Source: an uncultured Anaeromusa sp. (GTDB lineage Bacteria; Bacillota; Negativicutes; Anaeromusales; Anaeromusaceae). From it: a DNA stretch of 64,000 nt. How positions within the stretch are numbered: the first letter of the stretch is position 1; each line of letters starts with the position of its first letter. Shown one piece after another: positions 54,694 to 63,776 of the stretch. The notes beneath the pieces are model-generated. The model saw only the letters and a list, made by a program, of their open reading frames with translations, was not told the DNA's origin and made no database searches. Both the position numbers and the translations under genes were made by a program. The DNA is taken from the NCBI RefSeq assembly GCF_963668665.1, contig NZ_OY764902.1, positions 496,001 through 560,000 of the forward strand, given 5' to 3'.

Positions 54694-55539
54694 TCAATGA
54701 GTATTCTTCAAGTACTGGAGATCACCAAACCAATAGGATGCTGTGGTTCCGCCATCTATCAGATAATCTGCACCTGTAATAAAACGTCCACGTTTGCTCA
54801 TCAAAAACTCAGCTAGCTCACCAACTTCATCAGGTGTACCTGCGCGGCCAGCAGGACAAAGGGCTAACATTTTTCGATATCCTTCGCCACGCGGACCATT
54901 CAATTCATCATTTGCCAGCGGCGTAATGATAACTCCCGGACTGATCGAATTAACCGTCGCGCCCCGTTTACCCCAGTTTGTTGCTTCATACATCACGCGC
55001 AATCCATTACAACGCTTGGAATACTGATAGGCTTTGAGCGTATCTGAAATCTCTTTAATAAAAGATAGCTTTAAAAGCTCGTCTGTCGGCGTGGTTGCCA
55101 ACAATCTATTTTCTTCTTCAGAAAGAGCACCCAGACGATGGCCTGATTGAGAGGATATAATAATCCCCGAACCACCTTCTGCAATAACCTTGCCAAACTC
55201 TTCCAAGAGGACTGCCGTTCCATAAAGATCCACCTTTAAAATGACTTCTACTGGCGCTTGTGACGGCGATACACCGGCTGCATTAACGAGATTCGTAATT
55301 GCACCAAAGTGCTGTGCATGTTCAATAAGCTTTATTATTGACTCTCTTGATGAGATATCCACGCTTATTGTGCTAACTTCAAAACCAGCATCTACTAGGA
55401 TTTTTCCTGCTGCCTCAGCATTTTTTTGGTGCAAGTCTGCTAAAACCACATGGTTTCCCGCACCGATCCTGCGAGCTATGGCCTGTCCAATAGAACCAGT
55501 GCCCACTAATACTACAACATCTTTTTTCTTTTCACTCAT
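54694..55539 (-). CDS. short-chain dehydrogenase/reductase (a)
   Basis: 281 residues. Rossmann start VVLVGTGSIGQAIARRI (glycine motif), NAAGVS, SSQSGHR, catalytic YQYSK, and SPGVIITPL. NAD(P)-dependent oxidoreductase of unknown substrate. 53-base gap to the next gene. Confidence 0.9.
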   Translation of the reverse strand: MSEKKKDVVVLVGTGSIGQAIARRIGAGNHVVLADLHQKNAEAAGKILVDAGFEVSTISVDISSRESIIKLIEHAQHFGAITNLVNAAGVSPSQAPVEVILKVDLYGTAVLLEEFGKVIAEGGSGIIISSQSGHRLGALSEEENRLLATTPTDELLKLSFIKEISDTLKAYQYSKRCNGLRVMYEATNWGKRGATVNSISPGVIITPLANDELNGPRGEGYRKMLALCPAGRAGTPDEVGELAEFLMSKRGRFITGADYLIDGGTTASYWFGDLQYLKNTH

Positions 55540-55592
55540 GATAATTCCCCCTCAATTCCTGTTTTATTATCTTTGGTTATAGTCACAACTGT

Positions 55593-56117
55593 TTAATAGG
55601 TAGATGCTTGTGCTTTTGTCATCATCCATCTACCATTCATTTTTTTCATGGAAATAACTAGTTGCAACGGCCAGGTATGGCGACTCCCTCCAAACACTGC
55701 GGCATTGACGCGAGACCGGCCTGTCAACATAGCAGTATCTCCATGGAAATCTATTGCAATCTGATCTGTTTCCTCTGAAAAGTAATTCAGTTGTCCTTCA
55801 CGTACACAACGAAGATATTCTTCTTTAGGCTGTTGCAGCCCGGTCATATGAATCAATACATAATCATCCGATAATAAGTTGGATAAATGTTCAACATCCT
55901 TGGCTAATTCATATTGGTACATAGCATGATAAACACCTTCAATAGCTTTTCTGTCATCCTGCATAGACCCTGCCTCTTCTTCTACCGTCTTTTTCGATCC
56001 CTCTATTGTTTTTATCTGCTTCTGCGGATTATATAATTTAACGTCTTTCATATAAGCAACGCCACTGACAAATACAGCAATGAAAAGACTTAAAAGAACC
56101 ATGGCTTTTTTGTTCAT
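55593..56117 (-). CDS. exported SnoaL/NTF2-like domain protein
   Basis: 174 residues. N-terminal membrane or signal segment (about 5-22), charged linker, then an NTF2-like fold of about 115 residues (AIEGVYHAMYQYELAKDVEH, WPLQLVISMKKMNGRWMMTKAQ). Often a DUF4440-type catalytic or binding domain; function unknown. Confidence 0.75.
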   Translation of the reverse strand: MNKKAMVLLSLFIAVFVSGVAYMKDVKLYNPQKQIKTIEGSKKTVEEEAGSMQDDRKAIEGVYHAMYQYELAKDVEHLSNLLSDDYVLIHMTGLQQPKEEYLRCVREGQLNYFSEETDQIAIDFHGDTAMLTGRSRVNAAVFGGSRHTWPLQLVISMKKMNGRWMMTKAQASTY

Positions 56118-56128
56118 CTATTACCTCT

Positions 56129-56956
56129 TTACGGACAAGTACTATCTGTTAGCGCTGCCGAATCTGTCTGAGTCCTATAATTCGCAAGTCGTTCTTCCAG
56201 TCGCTCAATCGTAGCCTTTAATGCTTGTGACCCAAATACAATCCGAAGCGGCGCCGGCTCTTGTTTTACACTTTCAATAATGCGAGCAGCCATTTTTACC
56301 GGATCACCTGGAGCCAGACCTTTTGATGCGTCTAGGAGATTTAAAAACGCATGACAGGATTCATATTCCGGCATGAGATTTGCGACTTTAGCGCTTCCAT
56401 AGCGAAATTCCGTACGAGCTCCCCCCGGTTCAATGATGGTCATGCCAATGCCAAATTGACTAATCTCTTGTGCAACCGATTCACAAAAACCTTCAATTCC
56501 AAATTTCGTCGCATGATACATTGAATTTGCTGCATAAGCGACTTGTCCCCCATAAGAGGAAATCTGAATAATACGCCCCTTCCGCTGTAAACGCATATAG
56601 GGAATAGCTGAACGAATAAACTGAATAGAACCAGTAAGATTTGTCGCTAAAATATGGTTTATTTCTGCATCGGACAGTTCCTCAGCACAACCAAATAGCC
56701 CATATCCTGCATTGCTCACCACGACATCAATTTCCCCATATTGTTCAAAAGCTTCGGAAACGACTCGATGTATTGCTGGAACATCTGTCATATCAAGCAG
56801 TTGACAGTCAAAACGTTCCGGATATTTTTCTATCAGATCCTTTACTTTTTTTCGTTTGCGAACCGTACCAATCACTCGATCGCCTTGCGCTAAAAGCTGC
56901 CTTGTCATTTCATTGCCAAATCCGCTGGACACGCCAGTAATTAACCAAGTACGCAT
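56129..56956 (-). CDS. short-chain dehydrogenase/reductase (b)
   Basis: 275 residues. TGVSSGFG cofactor motif, NAGYGLFG, SSYGG, catalytic YHATK, and EPGGARTEF. Classical SDR of the type annotated as oxidoreductase; substrate unknown. First of the cluster that runs to the MATE gene; 12 bases before the SnoaL-like gene. Confidence 0.91.
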   Translation of the reverse strand: MRTWLITGVSSGFGNEMTRQLLAQGDRVIGTVRKRKKVKDLIEKYPERFDCQLLDMTDVPAIHRVVSEAFEQYGEIDVVVSNAGYGLFGCAEELSDAEINHILATNLTGSIQFIRSAIPYMRLQRKGRIIQISSYGGQVAYAANSMYHATKFGIEGFCESVAQEISQFGIGMTIIEPGGARTEFRYGSAKVANLMPEYESCHAFLNLLDASKGLAPGDPVKMAARIIESVKQEPAPLRIVFGSQALKATIERLEERLANYRTQTDSAALTDSTCP

Positions 56957-57082
56957 TCACATATCCTCCAAATTTCGCTCACATAAATAGACTCTTTGTG
57001 CTACTTTCAGTCTAATCCTTTCCAGAAGTGGAAACAATTTTGATTTCGCGGACACTCGATAAGAGAAACTTATCAAAAAGTT

Positions 57083-57118
57083 AAAAAGAGGACATGCTGC
57101 AGCAAGCCCTCTTTTTAC
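57083..57118 (-). terminator. terminator of the LysR gene at 57135
   Basis: AAAAAGAGGAC / GCCCTCTTTTT (one mismatch) with an inner TGCTGCA, T run on either side. Confidence 0.7.
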
Positions 57119-57134
57119 GTATAACTATATAAAG

Positions 57135-58040
57135 TTAAGCATCTTCGTTTGATAGCTCTGGTGGAAAATATTTTTTCAGAAGCAATGCAAACTTTTCCAT
57201 ATAAATTTTGACGGCGTCGGCACGCCAAAAAGCATAATACTGACAATACAACTGTTTACTCTCCCAAAGAATCGGAATATATCGCACAACTTTATCCTTA
57301 GTTACATCTGACTGATTAAATTCAATCGGCATAAACCCCTTGCCCGACACCACCATAAGGTGTGCTTCTTCCAGACTATCTGCAAAGAGGAAGTCACTCT
57401 TCACCCCAAGATATTCTCGATAAAATTGTTCTTCGTTTGATGTTTCTTCCCTAGAAGAAATGATAATACACGGCGTGTTTTTTAAATCCTCCATTGTAAT
57501 CGACTTCAACTGCACTAACGGATTCTGCGCTGCTATTTCTGCATAAAAAAACCCTTTGGTCAGAAAATAATTTACATATTGATTAGAAGGCGTTCGACGC
57601 AAATCACTCATCACCAGATCTGCCTTCCCAGTACGCAAAGATTCATAAAGTTCTTCATGTGTACCACTAATTATATGCAATGCAACTTCTGGATATTCAT
57701 TTCGAAACTCCACAATCGCTTGTTGCAGTTCTTTACCTCGATAATACTTCAAATAACCAATTGTTAGCTCATGCTCCACACCGTTTGCAAGTTGCAACGT
57801 CTCAGCACAAATTCGGTCGAAATCACTTGTAAGTATCAGACTTTTTCTATAAAAAAATTCTCCAGCTGGAGTCAGGGAAAATTTACGCTTTTCCCTTTTT
57901 AACAAAATTACCCCTAGTTCTCGTTCGAGAGATTGAATCTGCTGTGAAATAGCCGACTGAGAAATATAACATTCTTCAGCTGCCTCTGTGAAATTTTTAC
58001 ACCGAACAACCGCTTGAAAATATTTTATCTGTTTGAACAA
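57135..58040 (-). CDS. LysR-family regulator (1)
   Basis: 301 residues. N-terminal HTH (FTEAAEECYISQSAISQQIQ) and LysR substrate-binding domain. Driven by site F and so likely under the MerR regulator. Divergently arranged regulation of the SDR/MATE cluster is plausible; all are on the minus strand. Confidence 0.92.
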   Translation of the reverse strand: MFKQIKYFQAVVRCKNFTEAAEECYISQSAISQQIQSLERELGVILLKREKRKFSLTPAGEFFYRKSLILTSDFDRICAETLQLANGVEHELTIGYLKYYRGKELQQAIVEFRNEYPEVALHIISGTHEELYESLRTGKADLVMSDLRRTPSNQYVNYFLTKGFFYAEIAAQNPLVQLKSITMEDLKNTPCIIISSREETSNEEQFYREYLGVKSDFLFADSLEEAHLMVVSGKGFMPIEFNQSDVTKDKVVRYIPILWESKQLYCQYYAFWRADAVKIYMEKFALLLKKYFPPELSNEDA

Positions 58041-58067
58041 GAAATTCCCTCCTTCCTCCTTATGCTT

Positions 58068-58098
58068 AGTATACAGCTTGGAGTTAGCTACAAGTCAA
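58068..58098 (-). promoter_or_regulatory. MerR-type promoter, site F (LysR gene)
   Basis: Minus strand TTGACT (58093-58098), 19-bp spacer with TGTAGCTAACTCCAAG, TATACT (58068-58073). Confidence 0.78.
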
Positions 58099-58120
58099 CT
58101 GTTTAATTTCCATAAGCCAA

Positions 58121-58163
58121 GAAAACAGTACACCGTGACTTGAAATCACGGTGTACTGTTTTC
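58121..58163. terminator. long perfect hairpin, terminator of the FMN reductase gene
   Basis: 18-bp perfect stem GAAAACAGTACACCGTGA and inverse, 7-base loop, T run on the minus side. Confidence 0.85.
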
Positions 58164-58241
58164 TTATAAGCTTACTTTTACTACTAGTTGTGCAAAGTTC
58201 CTGGGATAACACTTCAAATCTCAAAACATCGGCCATAGTAT

Positions 58242-58820
58242 CTAACCATTAAGTCTCTTTAACAACCATGCCATGTTCTGACCAAGAACTTGCATATTTT
58301 TCATACCCTCTTCATCATGCAACACATCGCCCGGCTCCAATCCATGAACCATATTCCAGTAGCTAGCTCCTACTAAAAAGCTTTCAGTAATGTGAAGAAA
58401 ATGGTTCATTGTATCAAATGCATGCAAAGCTCCACTGCGGCGCACAGCAGTCACGGAACCAGCCACTTTATGATTTAACAAGGCTCCGCCATTGGCATGA
58501 GAAACTAATGCACCACGATCAAGGAGAGCTTTCATTTCTGGTGTCACATCAGCAGAATATACTGGTGAACCTAAAAGGACACCATCAGCCTTACGCATTT
58601 TATCAATAACGTCATTAAATACATCGTTCTGAATTACACACTTACCATTTTTCATTTCAAAACACTTCATGCAAGCCATGCACGCACGTACAGGCAAACC
58701 ACCCAGTTGGATTAATTCCGTCTCGATTCCATTCTTCTCTAACTCTTTAAATACTTCCTTAATAATAATTGAAGTATTCCCTTCTTTACGTGGGCTGCCA
58801 TTAATACCAACAACTTTCAT
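58242..58820 (-). CDS. iron-sulfur flavoprotein-like NADPH-dependent FMN reductase
   Basis: 192 residues. VVGINGSPRKEGNTSII FMN loop, ACMACMKCFEMKNGKC (C-x2-C-x2-C-x6-C), LLGSPVYSADV. Likely a flavin electron carrier. Start 58820 with AAGGA upstream. Similar to the protein at 34805. Confidence 0.89.
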   Translation of the reverse strand: MKVVGINGSPRKEGNTSIIIKEVFKELEKNGIETELIQLGGLPVRACMACMKCFEMKNGKCVIQNDVFNDVIDKMRKADGVLLGSPVYSADVTPEMKALLDRGALVSHANGGALLNHKVAGSVTAVRRSGALHAFDTMNHFLHITESFLVGASYWNMVHGLEPGDVLHDEEGMKNMQVLGQNMAWLLKRLNG

Positions 58821-58874
58821 ACGTATTCCTTCTCCATTATACAATGCCTCAACTTCTATATTATCGCCTTAATT

Positions 58875-59171
58875 TTAATCCTGAATTTGAGCGATAGCAG
58901 AGGAGGGAATATCAAAAATATCAGCTGCAATTTTTGCAAGAAGCAAATGCTCTGGATGTTCCATGTATGCCTTCCAGTCTTTCTCATTTTCGAAGTCGGC
59001 AACAGAAGCCACCGCTATCATTTCTCCCAATAAGCCTAAATTTTTCCCCACACTCATTTGAATAATTTCAGATATCTTATCCGGCAGTAAACACATTGCA
59101 TTGATAAAATCATTTACTTGCTCTTCTGTAGCGCCTTCTTTAATAGGACTAATAAACATATGTCTAATCAT
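58875..59171 (-). CDS. small Dabb-like (dimeric alpha/beta barrel) protein
   Basis: 98 residues. IRHMFISPIKEGATEEQVNDFINAM fits the stress-responsive Dabb domain. Function in this family ranges from cyclases to unknown. Preceded by GGAGAAC. Between an FMN reductase and the broken aldo/keto reductase gene, perhaps one transcript. Confidence 0.75.
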   Translation of the reverse strand: MIRHMFISPIKEGATEEQVNDFINAMCLLPDKISEIIQMSVGKNLGLLGEMIAVASVADFENEKDWKAYMEHPEHLLLAKIAADIFDIPSSAIAQIQD

Positions 59172-59747
59172 TTTGTTCTCCTTTAAAATAATATAACCTC
59201 AACTAGAAGTCCCCCGTTTTGACATGCGGCATATACGGTGCTTCAAGCCTCTTGATTTCATCCTCACCCAATTTAACATCAAGAGCTGCCACAGCCTCTT
59301 CAATATGCTTTACTTCCGTTGCTCCTACGATAGGTGCTGTAATATACGGTTTGCTTAACATCCATGCTAAGGACTCCTGCGCCATCGACCGACCATGTTC
59401 TTTAGCTACTTGCTCAAGATTATCAACTACTACTTTGTCTTCTTTTTCAGTAGTTCCCCATACCATGGGAGAAACTTCGTCAATCTTATTGCGTTCCGTG
59501 ACGGTTCCCCATGAATGCGCACACCGACCGCCAGCTAATGGACTCCATGGAACTACTGCCATTTTACGGTCCTGACAAAGTGGCATAATTTCACGTTCTT
59601 CTTCACGATAAATTAAGTTGTACTGAGGTTGTAAAGATACAAATTTTGTCCAGCCATGTTTTTCAGCAATATTCTGCATGCGCTCATGTCAACGCCGGTT
59701 TATTTTTGACCACCAGCGCCGGGTGAAAAATGACCAGTTGCAGCCGA

Positions 59748-60572
59748 TTAAGAACTGACCACTCCATCGGATTTCAAGAGTTCACCGCTTGGAGGGTGAG
59801 GAATCAAAGACAGACCGGCTTTGTTGCGATTCTTGAGACGATAGCTCTGGCCTCGTATGTTTATGACATGCGCGTGATGCAACAGGCGGTCAAGGATGGC
59901 TGTCGCCAGCGGAACATCGCCCATTAGCTCGCCCCATTCGCCGAAGCCTTTATTGCTGGTCAATATAATGCTTCCTTTTTCATAGCGCGAACAGACCAAC
60001 TGAAAAAACAGATTCCCGGCATAGCGGTCAAGATGCGTGTAGCCAATTTCATCGATCAGTAACAGTCCCGGACGTTGATAAACTTTCCAGCGGCGTTCCA
60101 GCCGCCCTTCGCTATCCGCTCGGCGCAGATCAGCAATCAATCGGTCCATACTGACAAAATACACGGAAAGACCTTTGCGAATCGCTTCCGTGGCAAGACC
60201 GATCGCCAGATGGCTTTTGCCGACTCCCGGCGGTCCCAGTAAAATGACATTTTCCTGGCGATGCACAAAACTCAGTGTTTCCAGTTCGCGAATCAATCGT
60301 TCATCCAATCCAGGTTGAAAACTGAAATCAAACTCGCCAAGATTCTTCTTTTGCGGCAGACGCGATAGCTTTAAGCGCGTTTCCTCGCTGCGCACTTTCC
60401 GGACATCGTTTTCCGCATCCAGCAGTCGGTTTAAAAAACTCAGATAGGTTGGCTGCTCATGTGCTGCCAGTTCCAGATGCGCATCCAGCGCTTGCGCTGA
60501 ATGCGCCAATCCAAGAGCGTCAAGGCTATCGCGAACGTGTTCTAATTCCACCATATCAAGTCGCCTCCGCAA
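59748..60572 (-). CDS. istB: IS21 helper ATPase IstB
   Basis: 274 residues, AAA+ protein with P-loop GPPGVGKSHLAIGL, Walker B LLIDEIG and the N-terminal IstB domain. Aids transposition by IstA. Its start overlaps the end of istA by 17 bp. Confidence 0.95.
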   Translation of the reverse strand: MRRRLDMVELEHVRDSLDALGLAHSAQALDAHLELAAHEQPTYLSFLNRLLDAENDVRKVRSEETRLKLSRLPQKKNLGEFDFSFQPGLDERLIRELETLSFVHRQENVILLGPPGVGKSHLAIGLATEAIRKGLSVYFVSMDRLIADLRRADSEGRLERRWKVYQRPGLLLIDEIGYTHLDRYAGNLFFQLVCSRYEKGSIILTSNKGFGEWGELMGDVPLATAILDRLLHHAHVINIRGQSYRLKNRNKAGLSLIPHPPSGELLKSDGVVSS

Positions 60573-61785
60573 ACTGCGCGTACTCGGTTAGCGGTCGGAT
60601 ATACACTTGATCGAGCGGAATTTGCACGGCACAGGATGGTTCATGCGGGATACCTTGTTGTGCGGAAAGCCCATCGTATTGTCCTGTGGCGTAAACATGT
60701 TTACGCGATTTGTGGCAAACAGCATGCGTTTGGAGCAATTGTCCGGCTTCATCGAGAATGATAATCTGGCCGCGTTGCAGCGCGACTTGAACGCACTTGC
60801 CGCTATTCCTCCAATGGACGCCATACAGCGCGCCATTGTAACTGACGAAGCCTTCGCGTGAAACCTTGCGATTTTCCATGCGATAAGGGTTGCAGATGTT
60901 TTCCGGCGGCAAGGCGCTCAACTTTTCAGCCGACAAAAGATCTACGGGCCGTTCGCCGGTTGTGCCGTGAACCTTTTGATTCGCCTGATCGCACCAAGCT
61001 ACCGCTTGCAGTTGCAGATCGCCAAAATCAATAAATGCTCTGCCCGGAAGGAAGTTATCCCGGACGTAGTGAACCAGCCGTTCGACCTTGCCTTTGGTTT
61101 GCGGCCGACGCGGCCGGCAAACTTTCGGAATAAATCGCATATCCGTTGCGAACCGTTCAAATGGTTCATGCCAAATCGGTTTGCCGTGATCGGTGGATAT
61201 AATCACCGTTTTCATCCTGTCGGTCAGCACGACTTCCGGTACGCCGCCAAAATACTCAAAAGCATTGAGCATGCAACGCAACAAGCTGGCGCTGTCGCAG
61301 CGGCGCGAAAACTCAATATAACGCGTTCGACTGTGACCAAGAACCATGACGAAACAGGCGACTTTTCGCATTTGACCGTTGCGAGCCTTGTAGTTCATAA
61401 ACCCCCAATCCATTTGCGCTTGGCGACCAGGCGGTGTTTCAAAACGCCGGACGGCTGGTTCCATTTTGACGGAAGGCGGGCGAAACGGCGCCAGGTAATC
61501 CTTAAGAATCGTGATGCCACCGTCAAAGCCTCGTTCAATAATCCGGTCAAAAATCACGCTAGCATTATAGACTCCAAGCTCAAGCAGTTCTTGGATATAC
61601 GGTTTAAACGGATCGAGCTTTGAGCCGCGTATTTTGCCTTTTAGTCGATGCGGTTGCTCACCTTGTTCCAGATATTTTCGGACGGTTATTCTCGACATAC
61701 CCGTTTCCCGGGCGATTTGTGAAACGTTTTTTCCTTGCATAACTTTCATTTCTTGCAGCATAATAGAAGTGCCACGCTCCTTCAT
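60556..61785 (-). CDS. istA: IS21 transposase IstA
   Basis: 409 residues. N-terminal HTH (NVSQIARETGMSRITVRKYLE), DDE integrase core (QMDWGF, TDRMKT, and KGKVERLVHY for the Glu). GGAGGTAGC before ATG. Intact, so the element may still be active. Confidence 0.95.
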   Translation of the reverse strand: MKERGTSIMLQEMKVMQGKNVSQIARETGMSRITVRKYLEQGEQPHRLKGKIRGSKLDPFKPYIQELLELGVYNASVIFDRIIERGFDGGITILKDYLAPFRPPSVKMEPAVRRFETPPGRQAQMDWGFMNYKARNGQMRKVACFVMVLGHSRTRYIEFSRRCDSASLLRCMLNAFEYFGGVPEVVLTDRMKTVIISTDHGKPIWHEPFERFATDMRFIPKVCRPRRPQTKGKVERLVHYVRDNFLPGRAFIDFGDLQLQAVAWCDQANQKVHGTTGERPVDLLSAEKLSALPPENICNPYRMENRKVSREGFVSYNGALYGVHWRNSGKCVQVALQRGQIIILDEAGQLLQTHAVCHKSRKHVYATGQYDGLSAQQGIPHEPSCAVQIPLDQVYIRPLTEYAQFAEAT

Positions 61786-62669
61786 TGGCGCTACCTCCTT
61801 TGATGTCTCGACAACTCAAAGGGTAGCCTATTGGGGGAGGGTGGTCAATTTCTACCCGACCGATAGTGATCAATTATCGACCGGCGCTACTGGTTAATTA
61901 TAGCCCGGCGTCGACACTCAAGCTGCCATGCAAAAATAGTCGAAGCCCCAAGGTACCGTGCCTTTCCACTCTTTACAACATCATGGAGAGCTTCCATTAT
62001 TTCTTCCATTGGCGTTTCAGCGTCTAAACGATGAATCTGGTACACATCTACATATTCCATTTGTAGGCGATGAAGTGTATGATCGATCTCAGCTAGAATG
62101 TGCTTACGAGATAAACCGCCTCCATTGGGCCGCCCCGGACGCATCGGAAAATTCACCTTTGATGCAACTACAATTTCATCGCGAGTGAGACCGTATTCTC
62201 GAACTAGCTTCCCTGTAATTTCTTCACTTGTACCCATTTGATAAACATTAGCTGTATCAAAGTAATTAATGCCAAGCTCAATGGCTTTCTCAAAGATTTC
62301 TTTTCCTTCATCAAATGTTTTAGCCCACGGAAACACGCCATTTTCTTTTCCAGGTTTACCAAAGCTCATCATGCCAAGACATATTCTCGACACGTCCATA
62401 CCTGTATTACCAAATTTTACATATTGCATAAAAATCCTCCTCATCAAAAACCGCTGTATATTGCATCGCGCTTGCAAGGTAATTATAGATAATCTAAATA
62501 TTTTTTTCCAATTGATATTTCGTTGTTTCAATCATGATTTTCTATTAAAAAGAACCGTTTGTTATCGCGTTTATTTACAAAATTATTACAGGGAAATACA
62601 ATAAATATATTGAATTAATTTATAGCAGTATCGATTTATTTTTCAACAGACGAACGAGGTGACTGTTTT

Positions 62670-63557
62670 ATGAATACCAAACAAATTGACTATATTCTTG
62701 AACTAGCTCAGATCAAAAATTTTAATCGAGCAGCAGAGAATCTCTTTATTTCACAACCAACGCTAACCTATCAGATAAAATCTGTTGAAGATGAAATTGG
62801 TTTTCCAATCTTTGATCGCTCAGGTAAAGGCGCAACCCTCACTCCTGCTGGCGTTCAATTCTGTACTACTCTGCGAAATATACGCGATGAGCTAAAACAA
62901 GCGATTGAACAAGGACAAAATTTCAGCAATCGCTATCAGGCTGATATTACGATTGGACTTCCTATGCGCTCGACTATCTATTTTTTGCCTGAAGCCATTG
63001 AAATTTTTGAAAAAAATAATGCAACTATATCCGTCACGCCACATTTTCTTCCCCTTGCAGAAACCTCTTCTTTTTTAAAAGGAGAAGAAGACATTCTCTT
63101 TGCAATGAAGAATGATGTAAAACACATTCCAGACATCAAGCTGCATTCCTTATTTGAAAGCCATATTTACTTGATTACAGAGCTAACCGACCCTCTAGCA
63201 CAGAAAGAACTAATTAGAAATTCAGACCTTGCAGGCCGCACTCTCATGGTTGGCGGCGGTTCACCTCCAGAACTACGCAGTGTACAGCAACGCGTTATAC
63301 AAGAATTAAACATTTCTTATTTTAATAGCTATAACCACGATACTACCCTCACCAACATAGCTTCCCACAAAGGAATCTGCCTAGCACCCGGATTTCTCAA
63401 TGATCATAATAATGAGTTCGCTTGGACTCCCTTCGATTGTGAAGAAACGATCTCTTGCGTACTTTGTACTCATAAATCGGATAATCGCGCAAGCGTCCTC
63501 GAATTTGTTCATCTTTTACAAGGTATCTATAGCAATAGGAAGTCATTTTCATTGTAA
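62670..63557 (+). CDS. LysR-family regulator (2)
   Basis: 295 residues. HTH FNRAAENLFISQPTLTYQIKSVE and substrate-binding domain. Divergent from the broken aldo/keto reductase gene with a 240-base AT-rich gap, so it probably regulates that gene. GAGGTG before ATG. Confidence 0.92.
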   Translation: MNTKQIDYILELAQIKNFNRAAENLFISQPTLTYQIKSVEDEIGFPIFDRSGKGATLTPAGVQFCTTLRNIRDELKQAIEQGQNFSNRYQADITIGLPMRSTIYFLPEAIEIFEKNNATISVTPHFLPLAETSSFLKGEEDILFAMKNDVKHIPDIKLHSLFESHIYLITELTDPLAQKELIRNSDLAGRTLMVGGGSPPELRSVQQRVIQELNISYFNSYNHDTTLTNIASHKGICLAPGFLNDHNNEFAWTPFDCEETISCVLCTHKSDNRASVLEFVHLLQGIYSNRKSFSL

Positions 63558-63600
63558 ATCATATAGAGGAAATTAGTATTATCAATATTGATACAATTGT

Positions 63601-63636
63601 TTATAGTTGACTCCAAATCAACTGAATTTTTATAAT
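63601..63636. promoter_or_regulatory. possible promoter with half-match to the MerR palindrome
   Basis: Plus strand TTGACT (63607-63612), 18-bp spacer, TATAAT (63631-63636). The minus strand reads TTGATTTGGAGTCAACT, like the left part of sites A-F, but the -10 on that side (TTGTAT) is poor. Function uncertain. Confidence 0.35.
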
Positions 63637-63776
63637 ATCTCCTATAAAAGCAATACATCAGTTCGCTTGGCTGGCTTACATTTTATTCTCTATAATAGAA
63701 TACGTTGGTTGCTTTGTGTACAACATAGACGTAGTTATGGCATAATAAAAGTAATTTTTTTTAAGGAGATACTTGG

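Larger units (their letters stand above)
59687..61916 (-). mobile_element. IS21-family insertion sequence, complete
   Basis: 2230 bp, terminal inverted repeats starting TGTCAACGCCGG (left) and TGTCGACGCCGG (right, inverse), flanked by 4-bp duplications CTCA (59683-59686 and 61917-61920). It carries istA and istB. Internal ends contain repeated GACC-rich motifs, as is usual for IS21. Confidence 0.95.
59203..62429 (-). pseudogene. aldo/keto reductase gene split by an IS21 element
   Basis: The N-terminal half (61917-62429: VKFGNTGMDVSRICLGMMSF, YFDTANVYQ, IHRLD, up to IFAWQL) and C-terminal half (59203-59686: RMQNIAEKHGWTKFVSLQ to HVKTGDF) join in frame when the element and one CTCA are removed, giving QLERMQNIA. 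So the gene was intact until a recent insertion. Without the element it would encode about 330 residues, the normal length, with no ferredoxin domain. GAGGAGG precedes ATG 62429. The halves alone are unlikely to be active. Confidence 0.92.
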
